Assembly (NCBI GenBank): GCA_023489435.1
Contig: JAMDCA010000020.1
Coordinates: 1 to 64,000, forward strand
Reading direction: 5' to 3'
Length of the DNA stretch: 64,000 nucleotides
From: Thermoplasmatota archaeon
GTDB taxonomy: Archaea > Thermoplasmatota > Thermoplasmata > Thermoplasmatales > Thermoplasmataceae
The notes under the pieces are model-generated. The model searched no databases and had not been told where the DNA came from. It saw only the letters and a list, made by a program, of their open reading frames with translations. This document shows, one piece after another, positions 58,761-64,000 of the stretch; positions within the stretch are counted from its first letter, which is position 1, and each line of letters starts with the position of its first letter. Position numbers and translations under genes: made by a program.

Positions 58761-59732
58761 TCAGTTGCCCCAATTTTTTAAAATTGAAACAAGGTCAGTA
58801 AGGGCAGACTGGGCAGTTTCGATCCTGCCTGCACCAGGGCCCATGCTGTATATTTTTCCCAGAGTGTCTGTTTCGAATTCAACTGCGTTCATCACGCCGT
58901 TGACTTCCCTGAGTATATCGCCTCGAGGGAGCTCAACAGGCTTTACAAAGGCATGGTTCCTGTCAGCGTAGGCTACAAGTTTTGTTCCATTGGCTGCCTG
59001 TTCCCTGGTTACCTTCCTGATTCCCTCGATATTCATTTTGTTGAAATCGTGGTTCCATCCAAGGATGTTAGAAATTATCACGATTTTCGCACCAGTGTCA
59101 AAGCCGTCAACATCGTTGGTCGGGTCAGCTTCTGCATATCCAAGAGACTGTGCTTCCCTTAAGGATTCATTGAAATCCTTTCCGCCAACCATCCTTTCAA
59201 GTATGTAGTTCGTTGTGCCATTCATGATTCCCCTTACGCTCTTTACCTCAATTCCGGGCAACAGTTCCAGCAAGTTGAATGATGGTGTGCCCGCCATTAC
59301 TGTGCCTTTCATCTTGAACTGAATGTTGTTCTTTTTGGCCAGTTCATTCAGTTCCCTGAACTTGAGGGCAGATGGGCCCTTGTTTGTCGTTATGACATGT
59401 TTTCCATGTCCAAGTGCAGTCTTTATATGCGAATATGCCGGTTCTCCGGTCTTCAGGTTAAGCCATGTGAATTCGCATACAATGTCAGAGTCTGATTCAC
59501 TGATAGCCTTGACGGGATCTATTTTTGGAAATGTTTTTCCACCCTTTACCTCTGAAATAATGTTCTCGCAAGGTTCAATGATATGGCCGAATTTTGCGTC
59601 AACTATTTCGCTGATGGAAACATTGCCCAGCCCAAGTGAATGCCTCTTTTGATTGAAAAGTTCATAAAATCCCTGCCCAACCATTCCAAAACCAAGTATC
59701 ATAATTCTGGGTTTTGCCATAGTCATAGGCAA
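58761..59732 (-). CDS. hom: Homoserine dehydrogenase
   Basis: IMILGFGMVGQGFYELF, VVITTNKGPSALKF-like HVITTNKGP, GIMNGTTNYIL, AQSLGYAEADPTNDVDGFDTGAKIVI. Confidence 0.94.
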   Translation of the reverse strand: MPMTMAKPRIMILGFGMVGQGFYELFNQKRHSLGLGNVSISEIVDAKFGHIIEPCENIISEVKGGKTFPKIDPVKAISESDSDIVCEFTWLNLKTGEPAYSHIKTALGHGKHVITTNKGPSALKFRELNELAKKNNIQFKMKGTVMAGTPSFNLLELLPGIEVKSVRGIMNGTTNYILERMVGGKDFNESLREAQSLGYAEADPTNDVDGFDTGAKIVIISNILGWNHDFNKMNIEGIRKVTREQAANGTKLVAYADRNHAFVKPVELPRGDILREVNGVMNAVEFETDTLGKIYSMGPGAGRIETAQSALTDLVSILKNWGN

Positions 59733-59828
59733 TAGATCGAAGGGATTTAGTTAAATATAATGATTAAGCGGATAAATCAACGTAATACGGGAAATGCGTC
59801 ATTTAAACGATAGTTTTAATGGTTTGTT

Positions 59829-60497
59829 TTGCATATTTTTAACATGGAGGTAAAAGGATTCTACGATTTGAGCGTGCCTCTGAAAAACTACATGCCATTA
59901 TGGCCTACTAACCCGCTACTCAATATAATTCCCGTTGGCATTACAGCACGCGATGGATACAGCGTGGAAACATATTTCTCATCAACACATTCGGGCACTC
60001 ACATAGATGCGCCATACCACATGCTCGAGGATGGAGCAACTGTGGACAACCTGCCTCTTTCACAGCTCATTGGAGAAGGATATGTTCTGAAGCCTGAACT
60101 TAAGGGGAAGGAAATCACACTTGACATGGTCAAGAAAAAATGGAAGAAAGAGTATGATGGCAAAATTATTCTAATCCACACAGGATGGGACAGGAAGAGA
60201 GGTTTTACAAGAGAATTCCAGTTCGATTTTCCCGGCCTAGCCATGGATACAGTAGATTTCCTTATCGAACACCACCCGCAGGTAATAGGCATCGACTCCC
60301 TGGGCATTGAACCATACGGGCATTCCGACTTTGAGGTGCACAGGGCCCTGCTTTCCCATGGAATGGCTTTCATCGAGGACCTTGCGGGGCTTGATCAGCT
60401 TACAGAGGGTAAGAAGTATCTGGTTGCAGCCCTCCCGATCAAGATTTCTGGAGCTAGCGGAGCCATGGCAAGAGTCGTTGCCATGGACGTTTACTGA
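59829..60497 (+). CDS. Cyclase family protein (kynurenine formamidase-like)
   Basis: STHSGTHIDAPYHMLEDGATVDNLPL, ILIHTGWD, GIDSLGIEP. Confidence 0.88.
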   Translation: MHIFNMEVKGFYDLSVPLKNYMPLWPTNPLLNIIPVGITARDGYSVETYFSSTHSGTHIDAPYHMLEDGATVDNLPLSQLIGEGYVLKPELKGKEITLDMVKKKWKKEYDGKIILIHTGWDRKRGFTREFQFDFPGLAMDTVDFLIEHHPQVIGIDSLGIEPYGHSDFEVHRALLSHGMAFIEDLAGLDQLTEGKKYLVAALPIKISGASGAMARVVAMDVY

Positions 60498-60527
60498 AGT
60501 CAAAAATCCGTGGAAGTGCAGAAAAAA

Positions 60528-61301
60528 TCAGGAAATAGCCTTAAGCTTTTCCCTGATAAACTGCAGTGATTCCAGGTACTTGAGCTGGATTGCTTCCCTG
60601 TCCGCTCCAAGCATCAGATAATTGAACCCTCTCGCAAGGATTGGTTCAGGAGTGCGGTTAGTCAGTGGAGTATATATTCCCGTAATCAGATTCCTCTTTT
60701 TAGCGGCTGAAACTATCCTGTCTATTATCCCCACAAATGTGCTGTTATCCCATGAAAATTCAATCTGGAGCGCGGTAGAGAGGTCCACCGGGCCAATGAA
60801 ACACCCATCGATACCGGGAACATCAAGAATCTCTTCAAGTGATTCATAGGCTTTTTTGGTTTCTATCTGTATCATGACTGCAGAATTTCCAGATTCTCTT
60901 ACATATTCCCTGAAGCCGTACCCGTACTTCGATGCCCTTCCAGGGCCAACCCCTCTTATTCCCGAAGGTGGAATCCTTGAATATGACACTGCATCCCTTG
61001 CATCCTGAGGAGTTTCAATCCCCGGAACAATTATGCCAGACACTCCAGTATCAAGAACCTTTTTCACCTCATTCTTTTCAAGCCCTCTGATCCTTGCCAC
61101 AACGTGCATTGGCTTTGCCGCCATAAGAATATTCTGGAGTTCTGGGACATCAATTAAAGAGTGTTCCATGTCCACAATCAGGAAATCAGGCGACAGAAAA
61201 CTCAACATTTCTGACACAGACGAATCGCTGATGCTTACGAGCGGGGCAAGGAGACATGTGGATTTTCTGAGTATTGCTGAAAAAGTTTCATTTACCGGCA
61301 T
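60528..61301 (-). CDS. HpcH/HpaI aldolase family protein
   Basis: DFLIVDMEHSLID, SGIIVPGIETPQDARDAVSYSRIPPSGIRGVGPGRASKYG, MIQIETKKAYESLEEIL, CFIGPVDLS. Confidence 0.93.
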   Translation of the reverse strand: MPVNETFSAILRKSTCLLAPLVSISDSSVSEMLSFLSPDFLIVDMEHSLIDVPELQNILMAAKPMHVVARIRGLEKNEVKKVLDTGVSGIIVPGIETPQDARDAVSYSRIPPSGIRGVGPGRASKYGYGFREYVRESGNSAVMIQIETKKAYESLEEILDVPGIDGCFIGPVDLSTALQIEFSWDNSTFVGIIDRIVSAAKKRNLITGIYTPLTNRTPEPILARGFNYLMLGADREAIQLKYLESLQFIREKLKAIS

Positions 61302-61973
61302 GATAAACCATACGCTCCTTAAGTGAAAAATTCTTGTTTCTGCTTAATGTGGTGAACAACGAATCACCGTCTGAATAAGACAGGCTTGGTTTTCATCACC
61401 TCTCTACTGAATACCTCATCAGTTCTCTTCCAGACAACTTTTTCATTCCACCAAAGGGCAGGCGTACACTCCTAAATCTGATGCGTCCTTAACAGGTAGA
61501 GTCATAAAATCAAGTTCATTAATTTCCCTCAATACGAGATCAAGATTGAATGTATATTGCCAACCTGTGGGGCCCTCTTCCTTTGATGAGAATATCTTCC
61601 ACATTCTTGATGCCTGTGTCTTCGAGTTCCACGAACTTCTCCCCCATTGAATTTATCCCTCACAATCATGTGACAAGGTGGGGATATTGGGAATATATGC
61701 CTTATTTCAGATTTTTTGATAGTTTGGCGTGGTGTGTTTCGCAGGTACAGCACCGGTCTTTCCTTTGTTTCAAGGCAATCACTCAAACAGTCCTACTTCA
61801 CGGCCTTGATAATGTGTCCTGTTAAGAGCACAGTTGAAATTTTGGTTTTGCAGCCAGTTGCTCTTCTTTGTTTTGGGAGAATTGCAGTGAAAAGTTCCAA
61901 AATATTTTCCTGTTTTGGCGTTCCACCAGTCATAAAATGCAAAGTTTATCATAATTCCTAGAGGTACACATCC

Positions 61974-62123
61974 ATGGGACTTAGCAAGAGGGATCTCACC
62001 CGGAAGAAGAACAGTCTCGAGGAAAAACTGAAGGAACTAGAGGAAAAAGCTAGAAAAAACCCGTTAAACAAACCGCTTCAGGAAGAAGTTAAGGAATTAA
62101 AAAAGAAGATTGAGAAACTCTAA
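61974..62123 (+). CDS. Small coiled-coil protein (49 aa, below ORF-track cutoff)
   Basis: MGLSKRDLTRKKNSLEEKLKELEEKARKNPLNKPLQEEVKELKKKIEKL*; strongly heptad-patterned, isolated in an intergenic gap. Confidence 0.6.
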   Translation: MGLSKRDLTRKKNSLEEKLKELEEKARKNPLNKPLQEEVKELKKKIEKL

Positions 62124-62160
62124 AATCTTATTTCCAGTTTTTCCAACGCTTTTTGGTAAA

Positions 62161-63093
62161 TCAGTCAACAACATTTTCTAGCAGTTCCAGGTAGGTATCT
62201 TCGGTGGAAAGCCTGATTTTGGCATTGAGCGGAATGAGCATCTGGTCATCCCCATGGCCAAAGGGGAGTCCATAAAGGGAGGGGACCTTCAACTGATTCA
62301 GATACAGCTGAACGACGTCTTCAATGAAAGGCATGGGCTCCTCCGCTTCTGTTATGGCACGAAAATCACCAAAAACAAATCCAACATATTTGTCAAGAAG
62401 CCCTGCAAGTTTCATTGTGAATAAATATCTGTCAATATCACCACTTGTTACGCCTGTGTCTTCCATGAAGAGAATTTTCCCATCTGCTGAGGGCATGTAC
62501 TCAGTGCCAACCAAAGAGGCCGCAACAGATATATTGGTTCCCTGGGAAACACCTTCCACCTTGCCGGAAATAATGTACTTGATCACTTTGTCAAGGTATC
62601 CGCTTAAGTCAGTGGACTGGCCTGAAAGAATATCGGCAAAATTCCTGAAGGATGGTTTTCTGATTTCATCAGGATCAGATCCGGGCATGGGCCCGTGGAA
62701 AGTTATAAGGTTAGAAAATTTGCTCAGTGCAAGGTGAAGGGCAGTAATATCGCTGTATCCTACGAAGATTTTCGGGTGATCCCTTATGACATCATAATCA
62801 AGCAGGGGAAGGGTATGGATCGATCCATAGCCTCCTCTGGCACAGAATATGGCTTTAACAGAATCATCAGTAAAGGCATTCATTAATTCCTCTGCCCTGT
62901 CAATATCCGGAGCAGCAAGGGAATTTCTCTGAACAAGTTTCCTGATGTTCCTCCCAAGAGATATTTTGTAACCCCAGTTACGCAGTTTAGAAATGCCCTT
63001 TGACAGGTTGTTCATATCAGGCGCGCTGGCAGGCGCAATAATCCTGACGGTGTCTCCTGGCCTTAATGCAGGTGCTTTTACCGTTGTAGACAT
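62161..63093 (-). CDS. S66-family peptidase (LD-carboxypeptidase/MccF-like)
   Basis: FCARGGYGSIHTLPLLDYDVIRDHPKIFVGYSDITALHLAL, LITFHGPMPGS, FMEDTG, FGHGDDQMLIPLNA. Confidence 0.92.
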   Translation of the reverse strand: MSTTVKAPALRPGDTVRIIAPASAPDMNNLSKGISKLRNWGYKISLGRNIRKLVQRNSLAAPDIDRAEELMNAFTDDSVKAIFCARGGYGSIHTLPLLDYDVIRDHPKIFVGYSDITALHLALSKFSNLITFHGPMPGSDPDEIRKPSFRNFADILSGQSTDLSGYLDKVIKYIISGKVEGVSQGTNISVAASLVGTEYMPSADGKILFMEDTGVTSGDIDRYLFTMKLAGLLDKYVGFVFGDFRAITEAEEPMPFIEDVVQLYLNQLKVPSLYGLPFGHGDDQMLIPLNAKIRLSTEDTYLELLENVVD

Positions 63094-63177
63094 GGAATCA
63101 CTAATTTGAGCATACCGCCGTGGACTAATTAAATGTGGTATATATGAAAAATATTTTAAATATAAATTTGGACTCTG

Positions 63178-64000
63178 TCAAGATCCCGTTGATGGGATAT
63201 GACTTCCCGCCATCTGCTCCCCATCTTTGAACTGGTTCACAGCTTCAACTGGCGGGCCTTTTTCCATCAGGAAGGATCGCACAAGCCTTGTACGGCCCCG
63301 TTTTGCCTGAGATATGCATGCATTGATGTCCCTGTTGATCCATATATCACAGGATTCACAGTGTAACATGTGTCCGCTCTTTCGGGTATATGACCCACAT
63401 TCCGAGCACCTGCTGCTTGTACCGTATGTTTCCTGGCGTGTCAACTGGATCACGGGAAGGCCTTCCCATTCGGCCTTGTATTTGATCATGGATGCCAGCC
63501 TTCCGTAAGGGAATGAACTGTGCATGAGATGCCTGTGATTGGCACCTGTTCTGTCTCCCCTGTATGTCATCCTGTTTATGTGTCTAATGTCTTCAAGCAC
63601 AGGCGCTTCCCTGTCTGAGATGCATGCATTCACGATCTCCTTCGATTTCTCATGGAGGATGGCATTGGTCCTGTTCCTCTCCCTCCTTCCGTATTTCTCC
63701 CTGATCTTTTGCTGGATCCTGCGGTCATTTCTCATTGGATGTGAAGCCCTGTTGCGGTATCTTCTCTTGATCTTGACAATTTCCGAGAGATCATAGGATT
63801 CCTGGTGGAGTTCGTTTCCTACCGTGACGTTGCGGAGGTTGCGGTCGATGCCGGCGGTCGAGTCACACTCAATCGTCTCAGGTACCCTCTCAATGGATAT
63901 TGAAAGCACATCAGGGGTGAGAGTGAAGGACCTGGCATGGACTCCATTCCTGTTGATCAATGAGGAAACATGGCGGTTAAGCCCTATGGTTTCATGTTCC
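63178..64000 (-). mobile_element. tnpB: IS200/IS605-family TnpB (OrfB) gene, 5' end outside the window
   Basis: AGIDRNLRNVTVGN, VLEDIRHIN, CSECGSYTRKSGHMLHCESCDIWINRDINACISQ; frame open to base 64000. Confidence 0.9.
63183..63198 (-). repeat. Short hairpin at the tnpB 3' end (candidate right-end/omegaRNA structure)
   Basis: ATCCC-GTTGAT-GGGAT, directly preceding/overlapping the tnpB stop codon. Confidence 0.45.

Noticed and set aside
1-64000. CRISPR arrays, cas genes, or rRNA genes
   Set aside because: No regularly spaced repeats, Cas motifs or rRNA-like sequences were seen by eye.

Overview
This 64 kb window looks like a chromosomal segment of an archaeon, most consistent with Thermoplasmatales. 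The lineage is inferred from archaeal GatD/GatE, PriS, PCNA, Alba, a complex I cluster without the NADH module, an S53 sedolisin, and a sulfocyanin/rusticyanin-like cupredoxin. Most of it is dense housekeeping sequence: isoprenoid synthase, a MetF/split MetE cluster, primase, GatDE, a full nuoABCDHIJ(split)KLMN operon, TatAC, HemB, Mdh, QueC/QueD, PCNA, Gdh and homoserine/threonine/methionine genes. Three tRNA genes are visible: Leu(TAA) on the minus strand, Arg(CCT) and Gly(CCC). Accessory or unusual material: (i) positions 1-8.2 kb hold a tRNA-Leu gene followed by two diverged copies of its 5' half and leader, which bound a peptidase gene and an AbrB/PIN toxin-antitoxin pair. Next come metal(loid)-related genes (ArsM with a TrmB-type regulator, ChrB-like with a beta-propeller) and a membrane wHTH/SHOCT/cupredoxin cluster with a 16-bp palindrome. 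(ii) A DUF835-like plus RecA/KaiC-like ATPase gene pair lies at 41.9-44.2 kb. (iii) A methyltransferase reading frame at 44.46-45.05 kb has no frameshift but contains in-frame TAG and TGA. (iv) A GNAT pseudogene follows tRNA-Arg. (v) An IS200/IS605 (TnpB) remnant lies near 51.1-51.4 kb, and a TnpB gene with intact catalytic residues runs off the window end. (vi) A DUF72 gene has no canonical start codon upstream of its conserved N-terminus. No CRISPR array was seen. Family assignments come from motif recognition only; no database search was run.
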